This document shows, piece after piece, positions 55,236-64,000 of a stretch of DNA of 64,000 bases. The position numbers and the translations under genes were made by a program. Location: NCBI RefSeq assembly GCF_024436395.1, contig NZ_JAFMZO010000001.1, positions 124,001 to 188,000 on the forward strand. Reading direction: 5' to 3'. Below the pieces are notes generated by a model. It was not told the origin of the DNA, made no database searches, and saw only the letters and a program-made list of their open reading frames with translations. The stretch comes from Paradesertivirga mongoliensis (GTDB taxonomy: Bacteria > Bacteroidota > Bacteroidia > Sphingobacteriales > Sphingobacteriaceae). Position 1 is the stretch's first letter, and each line of letters starts with the position of its first letter.

Positions 55236-56771
55236 TTAATAGCTCTTATTCTTAACAGCTTTAATTTTAGTGTCCTTTATTATGTTTCCTCCGCGCAATT
55301 CAAAGTCTGATACATCTCTCAACACCATAATAGGGGCCTTGGGAGCCTTTTGAGCCTTCACATTGTTAAAAAGAATTCCTTTTACGTCTGTTAGGATAAA
55401 CGCCGGACGGGTTTCTTTACCCATAAAGCTGATTTCCACATTATTTAGCTCGAAATTTTTAGCATGGCGGATAAAGAAGCCATAAGCTGGAATAACGCCA
55501 AATTTTTGCGGTTCGGGATACGTCTTCTCATGCTCAGGAACTTCCTTTTGAATAACGGATTCCGCGGAATCAATAGGGCGGTAAAATATCCGGATATTAC
55601 TGAGTTTTACATCTTCGATATCATTTCCAGGCAAGCCACTGATAAGGCAAGAAAAATGTGAATCGGCATTATAGACTACCAGGTTACTGATATTAATGCG
55701 TCGTAATTCACCAATTGGCACACCAGCCGGGCCACGCATACGGCCTCCAAGACGAAGAAAAATCGGGGAGTTCACAATATCCCGCATGGTAACGTTTGTA
55801 ATAGAAACGTCTTCCAACAGGCCACCGTCGACGGTTTCAAGAGCAATTCCTCGGCAAAATTCAAATACGCAATTAGAGATCGTGATATTTTTAAAGCCTC
55901 CGTTAGATTCGGTGCCGAATTTAATCCGTCCCGTCGGGCCTTCTTTATCTGGTACCATCTTGTATTCATCCCGTTTGTAGGTTCCGTTAATGAATGTACC
56001 CCGGTCGAATCCGGATACCTGGCAGTTGGTTATCGTTACATTTTCTGTTGCACGTGCATATCCCAATGCAAAAGAGCTTTTTAAGCAGATAGCATCGTCA
56101 AAAGGCGAGTTGATGGTACAATTAGAAATGCGTACGTTGCGGCAGCAGTCAATATCCATACCGTCGCGGTTGGTGTCCATTTTCAGGTTGTCGATGGTCA
56201 TATTATCAACTCCCGTAGCCAAAATACCAAAGTGCCCGCCATAGAGAATAGTGAAATCTTTCAGAATCACATTCCGGCATAGTTTAAGGGCGATAGCCTT
56301 GTTGCCCACAGGATTACGGGGAGATGCATTTCTTACTAACCCTTTCCCGTAAATTGTACCTGGCCCCAGAATGGAGATGTTTTCCAAATTTTCACCCCAG
56401 ATCAAACTGTTGCGCCAATGGCTGTGGCCAAAATCCTGATAGCCATGCTTATCGCCCCATTCGTTAGGTTCGGGTGCGTCATAGCCCATTCCGTCTTTAG
56501 GACTGGCGGCTAAAATGGTTGATCCCTGCTCAAGATAGAGCGTAATATTACTTTTAAGCCGGATCGAGTAACTTAGATAAGTACCCGCCGGAAATATAAC
56601 CGTGCCACCACCAGCACTAGCAGCGGCGTTTATGGCCTTATTAATGGCATCAGAATCCACTGTGGTTCCATTTCCGGTTGCGCCATAGGCTTTAACATCA
56701 TAGTTGGCAGCAACAACTAATTGTGAAGCTGCAAATAACAAGGTTAAAATCGCAAATGTTAGTCGTTTCAT
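55236..56771 (-). CDS. GH28-family protein, divergent (likely exo-acting or RG-specific)
   Basis: This 511-residue protein starts at the ATG at 56771 (MKRLTFAILTLLF), giving a clean signal peptide (to about residue 22). That ATG is 1 nt after the TGA of the CE12 gene; a longer frame from 56840 would overlap that gene. GH28 signs are NRDGMD at 201-206, the FDDA pair at 225-226 and GRIKFGTESNGG at 281-292, where other members have GHG. A 40-residue insertion (DRGTFINGTYKRDEY to DKEGPT) precedes that last motif. Similar Bacteroidota GH28s in RG-I loci act on short RG oligosaccharides. The beta-helix and the Asp residues are clear; the exact substrate is not. Confidence 0.86.
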   Translation of the reverse strand: MKRLTFAILTLLFAASQLVVAANYDVKAYGATGNGTTVDSDAINKAINAAASAGGGTVIFPAGTYLSYSIRLKSNITLYLEQGSTILAASPKDGMGYDAPEPNEWGDKHGYQDFGHSHWRNSLIWGENLENISILGPGTIYGKGLVRNASPRNPVGNKAIALKLCRNVILKDFTILYGGHFGILATGVDNMTIDNLKMDTNRDGMDIDCCRNVRISNCTINSPFDDAICLKSSFALGYARATENVTITNCQVSGFDRGTFINGTYKRDEYKMVPDKEGPTGRIKFGTESNGGFKNITISNCVFEFCRGIALETVDGGLLEDVSITNVTMRDIVNSPIFLRLGGRMRGPAGVPIGELRRINISNLVVYNADSHFSCLISGLPGNDIEDVKLSNIRIFYRPIDSAESVIQKEVPEHEKTYPEPQKFGVIPAYGFFIRHAKNFELNNVEISFMGKETRPAFILTDVKGILFNNVKAQKAPKAPIMVLRDVSDFELRGGNIIKDTKIKAVKNKSY

Positions 56772-56772
56772 A

Positions 56773-58083
56773 TCAGTTCCCGTCGGGTTTAATTTTACTC
56801 GCTTTAGGACTTGGCGGCCAGTTGAAATTTGCGAATACATCTGGTTTTGAAGGATCGAAAGGCGGCATGCTTACCAAATATTTTGCGATGGGAAGTTTTT
56901 GATCTTTAATCGCGGTAGCCACAATTTTTGCAATTTGATACGCTCCATATGTATTAAAGTGCGTGTTATCGTTCAAATTTAATTCGGGATAAATCACAAA
57001 GGCCTTTTTTGAACCTTCGACACCCATGGCTTCGTACATGGTGGTGGTAGCGGTAGTAAGATCAATAAGCGGAACGTTGAATTCTGCGGCAACTTTCTTC
57101 GCCGCGTCCGGATAATCGCCGTGCGAATTTCTCATTTTTCCATCTTCGCCAAAGGAACGGCGCGCTGTAGGCGTAAGGATAACCAGATGGCCACCTTTGT
57201 TTTTTACCTGGTTAGCAAAAGTACGCAAACGCTCGCTGTATGATTTGTAAGCGCCGTCATTAGGCCCCTGTTCTTTCTCATCGTTATGACCAAACTCCAC
57301 AAAAAGGTAGTCGCCTGGCTTCATAATGCTTAAAATTTTGGCCAATCTTCTGCTGCCGATGAAACTTCCTAACGATAAACCCGATTCCGCATGATTCGAT
57401 ATCGCAACCCCTGGTTTAAAGAATCGTGGAATCATCTGTCCCCATGAGGCCCATGGTTCTTCATCCTGGTTAACCACTGTAGAGTTTCCGGCCAGGAAGA
57501 CCGTTACCTGATCTTCTACTTTTTGTATTTCGATTGCGTTAACAGCCGTTTTAAGATCAAACTCGAGGGTCAACTTATCATCCCAATCAAGCTTTGTAAG
57601 TTCACGGGGCTTTAAACCAACCGTTGTGTTCTCGTCAATTTTACGGTCTTTAATATTTACGATGAAGGTTTCGGTTTTAAATTCGCCCGGGGCTGTTTGC
57701 ACATTTTCCAGCATTAATCTGCGCGACTCGGACTTTATGGTGGTGGCTGTTTTTTCATTGGCATCGCCGAGAGTTACGGTAACCTTGTAGTTTCCTTCCG
57801 GCACCTTTACCGAAAAGTAAAAAGGCGTTTCGGCACTCACGAAATCACCCTTTAAAACATCACCACCCCTGTCTATCGCCTCTGGCTTTGTTCCTAAGTC
57901 AAATCCGTATCCTTTCTCTGCAGAATAAATCGTTTCCGGACTTACGGCAATATACCCTTTAGCCGCTTTCCCGGTACCAAAGTCGAACTTTAACGTACCT
58001 TGATTAGTTACTCCTGGCTTTTGAGCCGTACATGCTGTTAATAATGCGAGTGATATACTGATAAAAGCTAATGTTCCCTTCAT
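56773..58083 (-). CDS. Rhamnogalacturonan acetylesterase, family CE12 (lipoprotein)
   Basis: This 436-residue protein has lipobox LLTAC (Cys18). An N-terminal beta-sandwich (about 28-185, LKFDFGTGKAAKGYIAVSPE) is followed by an SGNH/GDSL esterase domain with FLAGNSTVV (Ser201), GLSLGSF, FVEFGHNDE and DNTHFN (Asp372, His375). The layout matches CE12 enzymes that remove O-acetyl groups from galacturonic acid of RG-I, which opens the chain to lyases and hydrolases. It is 111 nt after GH105 and 1 nt before GH28, in the same operon. The gap before it contains GGCAG/CTGCC, a short hairpin with no T-run. Confidence 0.9.
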   Translation of the reverse strand: MKGTLAFISISLALLTACTAQKPGVTNQGTLKFDFGTGKAAKGYIAVSPETIYSAEKGYGFDLGTKPEAIDRGGDVLKGDFVSAETPFYFSVKVPEGNYKVTVTLGDANEKTATTIKSESRRLMLENVQTAPGEFKTETFIVNIKDRKIDENTTVGLKPRELTKLDWDDKLTLEFDLKTAVNAIEIQKVEDQVTVFLAGNSTVVNQDEEPWASWGQMIPRFFKPGVAISNHAESGLSLGSFIGSRRLAKILSIMKPGDYLFVEFGHNDEKEQGPNDGAYKSYSERLRTFANQVKNKGGHLVILTPTARRSFGEDGKMRNSHGDYPDAAKKVAAEFNVPLIDLTTATTTMYEAMGVEGSKKAFVIYPELNLNDNTHFNTYGAYQIAKIVATAIKDQKLPIAKYLVSMPPFDPSKPDVFANFNWPPSPKASKIKPDGN

Positions 58084-58194
58084 AATTGTGTTTTAACTTG
58101 CCCCAGATCAACTGTATCCAAGGCAGAAAGCCTGCCGCTATTATCTTCGCTCAATTGCCGACAGCCCTTTTAATTTTGACTTTTTAATTTTTAA

Positions 58195-59574
58195 TTATTT
58201 CACCATCTGAACCGAGCTATCGTTGATTTCATACGGATGACTTAGCAGCATTCTGTACATTTCAGCACCAGCCAAAAGAACAGGACCATAACTGTGTGCC
58301 GCATAAACGTTTACCGGACGATAATAGTAAAATGCCGGATCGAAAGCCATACCTGTACCCACGCATGTTCCTTCAACCTGCCCTTGAGCATTAACTTTAG
58401 TACTTACTGCATTCCAGGCTAATAGTGCCATCGGTCCGTAAGCCTTAGCATCAAGCCATCCTTTGTTAATAGCACGGGCTATACAGTAAGCGTAAATCGC
58501 TGTAGCCGAAGTTTCCAGATAACTATCGTTTCTGTCTATCAGCTGATGCCAAAAACCCATTCCGCTTTGGCGGGATGCTAATCCATCAGCATGTTTTTTC
58601 AGCATGGCTAGGATTCCGGCTCTGCCGGGATGATTTACCGGAAGTGCGTCCAGAAGCTCGATCTTTGTCATAATAGCCCATCCGTTTGCACGCGCCCAGT
58701 GGAACTGAGGATGTGGGTTCATATCCTGTACCCAGCCGTGCATGTAAAGATTTTTTTCGTTGTTAAACATTCGTTTAGCGAACAGATTGTATTGCTTTAC
58801 AGCTTCGTCGAAATACTTCTTTTCTTTAGTTAAGACACCCATTTGTGCCAGAGCAGGCAAACTCATATATAAATCGTCTAACCATAAAGTATTAGGCTGA
58901 GGCCTGTTGCGGGCCAGCGTTCCGTCTTTCAAACGAAACTCCTTGGTCATGATATAGTTGAGGTAATTATTGATCACCGGACGCAGATCAGATTTAATCT
59001 GACCAGTACGTTGTGCCTTAATCATTGCGGCGGCCATAGATCCTGCATCGTCTAAAGCATGCGGATCAATCACTGAACGAACCGGCGTATTTGCACCCGG
59101 ATTAGCTTTTAAGAAATCTTTATAATGAGACACCACGTCGGCGATGTAATTAATCCGGTTGATAGTGTAATCGGTATACTTCTTATCCCCGGTTGCAAAT
59201 CCAGCCTCCAGCATACCCGTATAAGTTACGCCCCACTCATAGCTGATTAGACGGTAATCTCCCTGCTTAAATATAGCGTCGGCATTTGCCGACTTTAGAT
59301 CTACTTCTGCTTTGCTAGTTCTATTTACCAGTTGCATCGGTGTACCGGCGTCAAGGTAATTGTATACCCTGTCGAGCACTGCTTTGATATCTGCCGGCTT
59401 GGTTTCGCCGTAAGGGACGATATAATCAGGTTTTAATAAATGCAGAGGTGTTGTTACATCGTTTCCTTTCGCAGTGGTGTACTGGGCAAAAGAGGGCGCT
59501 GCCGCAAGCATCACACCGCAGGAAAGTATTGCCTTAAGCATAGTATTTTTTCTAAATGGGTTTAAAATGATCAT
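58195..59574 (-). CDS. GH105 unsaturated rhamnogalacturonyl hydrolase
   Basis: This 459-residue protein has an (alpha/alpha)6 barrel of the YteR/GH105 type. Motifs are RVYNYLDAGTP, GVTYTGMLEAG, LDDAGSMAAAMI, LWLDDLYMSLPALAQMG and HFHWARANGWAIMTKIELLDALP-type segments, in which Asp and His residues are expected to hydrate the double bond. It removes the 4,5-unsaturated galacturonic acid left by PL11 or PL1. Two starts are possible: 59574, or 59541 (MLKAILSCGVML), which gives the cleaner signal peptide ending PSFAQ. It is the first gene of the operon running down to the GH2 at 45415 and is preceded by promoter site C. Confidence 0.9.
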   Translation of the reverse strand: MIILNPFRKNTMLKAILSCGVMLAAAPSFAQYTTAKGNDVTTPLHLLKPDYIVPYGETKPADIKAVLDRVYNYLDAGTPMQLVNRTSKAEVDLKSANADAIFKQGDYRLISYEWGVTYTGMLEAGFATGDKKYTDYTINRINYIADVVSHYKDFLKANPGANTPVRSVIDPHALDDAGSMAAAMIKAQRTGQIKSDLRPVINNYLNYIMTKEFRLKDGTLARNRPQPNTLWLDDLYMSLPALAQMGVLTKEKKYFDEAVKQYNLFAKRMFNNEKNLYMHGWVQDMNPHPQFHWARANGWAIMTKIELLDALPVNHPGRAGILAMLKKHADGLASRQSGMGFWHQLIDRNDSYLETSATAIYAYCIARAINKGWLDAKAYGPMALLAWNAVSTKVNAQGQVEGTCVGTGMAFDPAFYYYRPVNVYAAHSYGPVLLAGAEMYRMLLSHPYEINDSSVQMVK

Positions 59575-59698
59575 GGGATAAATTTTTATAATGAGGATTT
59601 AATGGAGATTCTAGCTTTGAAACTGAGCTCATATGCCCTTATTTGGAAAGATACCTTCATTGTGTGGTAATATAAAATTGGTTTAAACTTAGGGAATC

Positions 59699-59744
59699 CG
59701 AAACTAAGGAGTTTTGGGCTTTTGCCTATCCTGCTGTATCCTGT
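59699..59744 (-). promoter_or_regulatory. Candidate promoter and tandem-repeat operator of the GH105 operon (site C)
   Basis: Positions 59725-59744 are CCTATCCTGC and TGTATCCTGT on the plus strand. On the coding strand they read ACAGGATACA then GCAGGATAGG. TAGTTTCG (59699-59706) lies 18 nt downstream, the same spacing as at sites A and B. The leader to the GH105 start is longer here, about 125-160 nt. It marks a likely separate transcription start after the SusD terminator. Confidence 0.45.
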
Positions 59745-59930
59745 TTAAGGCATCGTAAGTAGAAAATATGGGGATTGAAACAGAGATGTTACTGTATCTT
59801 CAGTGGTGGTGTGGTCTGGGTCGGGCCAACTCGCCACCATAGGAATAACTAAGAATACTCAAAACCTGATTAGATGGAAGCAAATTAAACTAGCGTGTCT
59901 AACTATTTTTCATAGATCAGCATTTTGTAT

Positions 59931-59963
59931 AAAAAAAAACGCAGATGCGATCACATCTGCGTT
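59931..59963 (-). terminator. Intrinsic terminator after SusD pair 3
   Basis: AACGCAGATG (59938-59947) and CATCTGCGTT (59954-59963) form a perfect 10-bp stem with a 6-nt loop. On the minus strand it is followed by a run of nine T. It lies 23 nt after the SusD stop codon and should end the SusC/D transcript. Confidence 0.9.
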
Positions 59964-59986
59964 GGCGGTTTATAAGGGTGAGGCTA

Positions 59987-61729
59987 TTACATCTTAAACG
60001 GCAAATACCAGTTAGCTTCATTAGACAACCGTGCTCGAACAGCTGCAGCTCCCGCACCATCGCCTTTCGCTTCAAATTTTGCCGCAATTTTATTAGCAAG
60101 ATAATTAGGGTCTGTAGTCTTCCTGCGTAAGGCAGTTCTTAATAGATCCGGCCAGCGGTTCCCCTCAAATGCAAGTTCTAAAGCAGCTTCTTCCAGCAAT
60201 AAGTCCTCCATGGCTCTTCTGAAACCAGCCTCGTCCGTAAATGGCTTTTGTGGATCTCCAGGATTACTCATATCGAAGTAAGAGGCCGAATCTACTTTAG
60301 CAGGAAGCAGCCCATTTGAACCTCTTATTCCATCATTTCTATACCAGGGGGCGCGAAAGGTCGGTGCGTCGCCATTTCTTGCGTCGAAATAGAACGGCGA
60401 ATTCACATCCTTAACCGTTTGCATAATGTTAGTACGGTTACTTGGCAGTGAAGCGGGACGAAAAGTATTTTGTATACCAATATTTAACAAGGCGTCCGAA
60501 ATTGAGTCTAATCCAACCTGATTTGCGGCTTCGGCCATTCGTAGATGAAGTAGTGGGGCACGGTACAAAATCCATTTACCGGCAGTTTCAAATGGTTCTT
60601 GAGGATTGTAATTGGGAATGAGTTTTATGATCTCTGGTAGGGCCTTAGAGCGATAACTGTTTTGAGCTCCCCTGTTTACATCTACCAGCGAATTTCCTAT
60701 ACGAGTTTGATTATCCCAATTCTGTATAGCTAGATTCGAAGCCTTTATCTGGTATCCTTCTGATGCAGAATACAAAGCAATAAACGGGTTTTGAGGAGCA
60801 AAGCCTTTCGAAAAAGGAATTTGCCAAATTATATTATAATTAGAATAGCGCTCGTTGTAAGCCGCTGAAAACATATCGTCCCAATTTCCACCTACGAGCT
60901 GCGACCGCCAGCCGCTAACCTTATAAGTTTCATACCATTGCTCGGAATTTCTGTCCTGACGTTCTACATCGGCGTAATTCATCATTTTTTGATAATAAAC
61001 TGCCGCCTGCTGCCAGTTTTGCTTCCAAAGGTATAAATCACCCAAAAGAAGATACTTGTTAACCATCATCTTACGGGTGTTGTTGCCGTCAAGTGTACGG
61101 AACAATGAGCCCGATGTAATTGGATCTTTATTGGGAAGTGCTTCTGCAAATTGCGTCAGATTAGTCAGCAACTGATCGAAAGAAATGCGAGGGTATTTAG
61201 ACTCGTCCTGAACGTCTTTGATACTGGTTAGCGGGTCGGTTACATAAGGGATGGAACCGTAGTGAATACCTAATTGAAGATACACCCATGTACGTACGGC
61301 CCCAATCTCGGAATAACGGATATCATAATCTGCCTGGCTAAGGCGCGTATCAGCCAGCATCTTATCGAAGTTACTGAGAACGTCGTTACAGTTGATAATA
61401 ATCTCATAGAAAGGCTTTGGATCAGCCCAGGGATTGTCGGCAGAGACATTATGATCATTAATCTCCCGAATGTACTTTGTAGACCTGAGTGTTACATCTT
61501 CCAGATCACCTCTAAGCTCATTCAACACCATATAGCGATCAGCGATTTGAACGAACTTGCCGTATATACCCCAAACCGCCGCATCTGCATCGTTAACATT
61601 CTGATAGTTCTTATCATATTCCAGGGCATCTTCCGGTGATATGTCGAACATTTTTTTACAGGACAGCGTGCTTAACACCAGCATTAGCGACAATACTCCG
61701 GTAAACAAACTTCTTATATTTCTTTTCAT
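59987..61729 (-). CDS. SusD/RagB-family glycan-binding lipoprotein (pair 3)
   Basis: This 580-residue protein starts at the ATG at 61729 (MKRNIRSLFTG, lipobox STLSC, Cys24). A frame nine codons longer begins at 61756, next to the SusC stop. The SusD landmarks are CKKMFDISPEDALEYDKNYQN, YLWKQNWQQAAVYYQKMM and ALELAFEGNRWPDLLRTALRR, ending WYLPFKM. It is close to the SusD at 23427, including the DNPWADPKPFYEIIINCNDVL stretch (DNPYIDPKPFYAVIANCNDVL there). It is the last gene of its operon and ends at the terminator at 59931-59963. Confidence 0.93.
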   Translation of the reverse strand: MKRNIRSLFTGVLSLMLVLSTLSCKKMFDISPEDALEYDKNYQNVNDADAAVWGIYGKFVQIADRYMVLNELRGDLEDVTLRSTKYIREINDHNVSADNPWADPKPFYEIIINCNDVLSNFDKMLADTRLSQADYDIRYSEIGAVRTWVYLQLGIHYGSIPYVTDPLTSIKDVQDESKYPRISFDQLLTNLTQFAEALPNKDPITSGSLFRTLDGNNTRKMMVNKYLLLGDLYLWKQNWQQAAVYYQKMMNYADVERQDRNSEQWYETYKVSGWRSQLVGGNWDDMFSAAYNERYSNYNIIWQIPFSKGFAPQNPFIALYSASEGYQIKASNLAIQNWDNQTRIGNSLVDVNRGAQNSYRSKALPEIIKLIPNYNPQEPFETAGKWILYRAPLLHLRMAEAANQVGLDSISDALLNIGIQNTFRPASLPSNRTNIMQTVKDVNSPFYFDARNGDAPTFRAPWYRNDGIRGSNGLLPAKVDSASYFDMSNPGDPQKPFTDEAGFRRAMEDLLLEEAALELAFEGNRWPDLLRTALRRKTTDPNYLANKIAAKFEAKGDGAGAAAVRARLSNEANWYLPFKM

Positions 61730-61756
61730 ACTCATTATTATTAAACTCATATTCAA

Positions 61757-64000
61757 TTATAACCCGATCCTAACCCCTAACTGCACGGTACGGAACTGAG
61801 GCTCAAGTCCTGTATCTATTCCTTGGGTAAAAACGCTGCTTGTCGCACTGAACTCCGGATCGTACCCGAGGTACTTACTAACAGTAAATAAGTTGTTTCC
61901 TGTGAGATACACCATGGCAGATTTTATACCTACATTCTTAACTGGAACATCGTAAGCTAAAGAAAGCGTCCTTAAGCGAATATAAGAGCCGTCTTCAATC
62001 CATCTGTCGGAGAACCGTGAGTTTTCGTTGGGATCCCCAAATGATGCCCTTGGTACGTCGGTCACCTGGCCTTCGGTTTTCCAACGGCCTACCATTTTCA
62101 GTGTTTGGTTTTGAGTTCCACTCATTGACTCAAGACCTCTGCGAACAGAATTGTAGATGTCATTTCCGGCGGTAAAAGTGAATATAGCATCGAACGAAAA
62201 TCGTTTGTACGACAATACATTGCTAAGCATTCCACGGTATTTTGGATTAGGATTGCCAATCACCTCACGATCATCTGCGTCAATATAACCGTCGTGATTC
62301 AGGTCAACAAATCTAACATCACCCGCCTGAAACTGAGTGATAGTGCCGTCTGCTCTTCTGTTTTTAAGATTAGCTGAATTTACTTCTGCAGTACTGGTGT
62401 ATATACCGTTCGTTCTGTATCCGTAGAACAAATTCGCATCCATTCCTTTTTGTGTGAGGATAGTAGCCCCCGCATATTCATTAAGCAACCTGTTGCCCGG
62501 AATACCGAGAATTTCCGTATTATAATTGGAAATGTTTAGTCCCATATCCCACTTAAGAGATTTGTTCATCAAACGTCCCATTACTCCAAGTTCAACGCCG
62601 CGTGAACTCATCGACCCATTGTTTGTGAAACCATAGTCGAAACCTGTTACAGTGCTAACCGGTTCAAGAACCAGCATTTTCGTGGTCTTATTGTGGAATA
62701 CGTCGAAAGCAACGGTTAATCTCTCTTTCAGAAATGACACATCAATCCCGCCATTTAATTTAGTTACATTTTCCCACTGTAATGCTGTATTAGGAACGTT
62801 TCCTCTAACGAGTCCCTGAGTGTCGAAGAAATTCTGCGAAACATAAAATTGTTTGGCCGCATAATTTCCAATATCATCGTTGCCAACCCTACCGTAGCTT
62901 GCTCTTAACTTAAAAACATCTATTTTAGAATTTGCCATAAAATTTTCAGATGATACCAGCCAGGCAGCAGCGAGTGACGGCATCACTGCAAATTTATACC
63001 CATTGATATCTAAGCCCTGAGCGGCGTCTCTTCCGAACCTCGACGATCCGTCGACAGCCATATTAAACGACAGGAAATACTTGGTTAAGAAAGAATAATC
63101 TGCATTGGCATACATATTCAACCAACGCCAGTTTCCATTTTGCCCACTGATTCTTCTAAGCGCCGCGTCAGTTTGACCAACGGTTACATAATCATCCGTA
63201 GCCGAGTTATATCCCAACCCGTAGTCGGTTTCCATTTTATTGTCGTTAAACCGGAATCCCACATTGGTTGAAAGACTGTGTCGAAAATCGAAATTCTTAG
63301 TATAAGACAAACGGGTATCGGTAAACAATCCATATAAACGTTCCACATTGGAGCCCGACCTGTTGAACGCAATGCCTTGCATTAATGTATCAGCAACCAC
63401 ACCTCTCTCGGGCATGAATATGTTCTCCCGAACCTTGCTGAATGTAATTCCGCCCAGAACATGAAACTTTAGTGCCTTGTTAAAATCGTAATCAAAACCG
63501 AACGATCCCATGAAGCGATAGTTCTTATTGGTGCCGATCATGTTTTCAACCAAAGCTAGGGGATTGCTACGGCCAAAGTCATCTACATCCTCGAGGTTAG
63601 GAGATACTGATCCGTCGACCGCAATAATGTTGGAAGAGAGAAAAGGAGATTTTGTTAGCGCCACATAAATTGGGTTTGTATTGTTTGCAAATCCTTGATC
63701 CCTTAACTCATGATTGTTCGATACAAACGAGAGATTGGCATTACCCTTTAGTTTACTGGAAAGGTTCAAGTTCGCATTGAAACGCGTCTGATACCGTTCC
63801 ATACCTGTATTGTTGGTTATTCCCCTGTTATTGAGATAACCCACGGATAATCCATACGTTGCAATATTATCCCCCCCAGTCACTCTCAAATAGTAGCTCT
63901 GATTGTAACTGGTGTTCATCACCTGATCTTGCCAATCGGTTTGGTTATTAAACTTATAATAGTTTGAATTGTCCGAATTAAGGTATGCCTGGCTGCTAAC
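61757..64000 (-). CDS. SusC/RagA-family TonB-dependent transporter (pair 3), N-terminus outside the window
   Basis: The last 747 residues of an outer-membrane importer are present. The frame is open from 64000 without a stop (it begins SSQAYLNSDNSNYYKF after a partial codon context), so the apparent start near 63922 is internal; the signal peptide, plug and first strands lie beyond the edge. The barrel ends in TVQLGVRIGL. It shares long motifs with the SusC at 25180 (TNPI-ALTKSPFL, SPNL-D-D-FGRSNP, GSSRFG-D, DRWIEDGSY-RLR-LS-AY, YLGYDPEFSA), which supports duplication of a whole SusC/D pair. It partners the SusD at 59987. Confidence 0.94.
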   Translation of the reverse strand, partial: VSSQAYLNSDNSNYYKFNNQTDWQDQVMNTSYNQSYYLRVTGGDNIATYGLSVGYLNNRGITNNTGMERYQTRFNANLNLSSKLKGNANLSFVSNNHELRDQGFANNTNPIYVALTKSPFLSSNIIAVDGSVSPNLEDVDDFGRSNPLALVENMIGTNKNYRFMGSFGFDYDFNKALKFHVLGGITFSKVRENIFMPERGVVADTLMQGIAFNRSGSNVERLYGLFTDTRLSYTKNFDFRHSLSTNVGFRFNDNKMETDYGLGYNSATDDYVTVGQTDAALRRISGQNGNWRWLNMYANADYSFLTKYFLSFNMAVDGSSRFGRDAAQGLDINGYKFAVMPSLAAAWLVSSENFMANSKIDVFKLRASYGRVGNDDIGNYAAKQFYVSQNFFDTQGLVRGNVPNTALQWENVTKLNGGIDVSFLKERLTVAFDVFHNKTTKMLVLEPVSTVTGFDYGFTNNGSMSSRGVELGVMGRLMNKSLKWDMGLNISNYNTEILGIPGNRLLNEYAGATILTQKGMDANLFYGYRTNGIYTSTAEVNSANLKNRRADGTITQFQAGDVRFVDLNHDGYIDADDREVIGNPNPKYRGMLSNVLSYKRFSFDAIFTFTAGNDIYNSVRRGLESMSGTQNQTLKMVGRWKTEGQVTDVPRASFGDPNENSRFSDRWIEDGSYIRLRTLSLAYDVPVKNVGIKSAMVYLTGNNLFTVSKYLGYDPEFSATSSVFTQGIDTGLEPQFRTVQLGVRIGL

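Larger units (their letters stand above)
59575..59986 (-). other. Intergenic region between SusD pair 3 and GH105
   Basis: This 412-nt gap holds the SusD terminator (59931-59963), the tandem-repeat promoter site C (59699-59744) and about 120 nt of untranslated leader before GH105. The stretch 59745-59930 has a GC-rich segment with GGTGG (59802-59806) and CCACC (59833-59837), which could pair over a long loop. No convincing gene is present. Confidence 0.6.

Noticed and set aside
59803..59997. Plus-strand 64-codon frame in the intergenic region
   Set aside because: It runs through the SusD terminator and into SusD antisense, with no domain or ribosome site.
1..64000. CRISPR arrays, tRNA or rRNA genes, insertion sequences, integrases, phage genes
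   Set aside because: None was seen: there are no regularly spaced repeats, no tRNA-like cloverleaf noticed in the gaps, and no transposase or integrase motifs. The locus looks like a stable chromosomal utilization region.

Overview
The window looks like a chromosomal segment from a soil- or plant-associated Bacteroidota, most likely a Sphingobacteriaceae member near Pedobacter or Mucilaginibacter. The evidence is three SusC/SusD-type uptake pairs, a 1487-residue hybrid two-component sensor with an AraC output domain, a type IX secretion C-terminal sorting domain, many short lipoprotein signals, and poor Shine-Dalgarno use with TAnnTTTG-like promoter boxes. The content is one large polysaccharide utilization region for pectin, above all rhamnogalacturonan I (RG-I). 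The genus is an inference.

Layout. Almost everything is on the minus strand. Positions 1-66 hold the first 22 codons of a gene that leaves the window. Positions 117-8624 hold two PL11 rhamnogalacturonan lyases, a GH2 beta-galactosidase-like enzyme and a clan GH-A enzyme, with a strong terminator at 2050-2086. Positions 9122-13133 are the only plus-strand genes: a 1250-residue surface protein with a T9SS tail and a 71-residue protein with a PID-CTERM-like tail. Positions 13500-38644 look like one ~25-kb operon, read from right to left: fasciclin lipoprotein, SusC, SusD, two more fasciclin lipoproteins, SusC, SusD, PL1 pectate lyase, a five-bladed-propeller hydrolase, GH28, a DUF4450-type enzyme and a six-hairpin enzyme. 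The sensor-regulator is at 39049-43512 and a second GH28 at 43618-45039. A second enzyme cluster runs from 59574 down to 45415: GH105, CE12 acetylesterase, GH28, GH106, GH115, GH43 and GH2. A terminator at 59931-59963 separates it from a third SusD/SusC pair that leaves the window at 64000.

How the parts fit. Surface SusC/D complexes, probably helped by the fasciclin lipoproteins, would bind and import pectin fragments. PL11, PL1 and the GH28s cut backbones. CE12 removes acetyl groups. GH105 removes the unsaturated uronic acid left by lyases, GH106 removes rhamnose, and GH2, GH43 and GH115 trim galactose, arabinose or other neutral sugars, and glucuronic acid. The periplasmic propeller of the sensor would detect a pectin oligosaccharide and switch on the operons.

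Most worth following: (1) a tandem 10-bp repeat at three operon starts, always 18 nt from a matching -7-like box, a candidate regulator site; (2) fasciclin-domain lipoproteins, two with carbohydrate-binding-like C-termini, interleaved with SusC/D genes; (3) the T9SS plus PID-CTERM gene pair; (4) a structured stretch between two terminators at 45131-45409 that could encode a small RNA. All family calls were read by eye from the translated sequence; no database search was possible.
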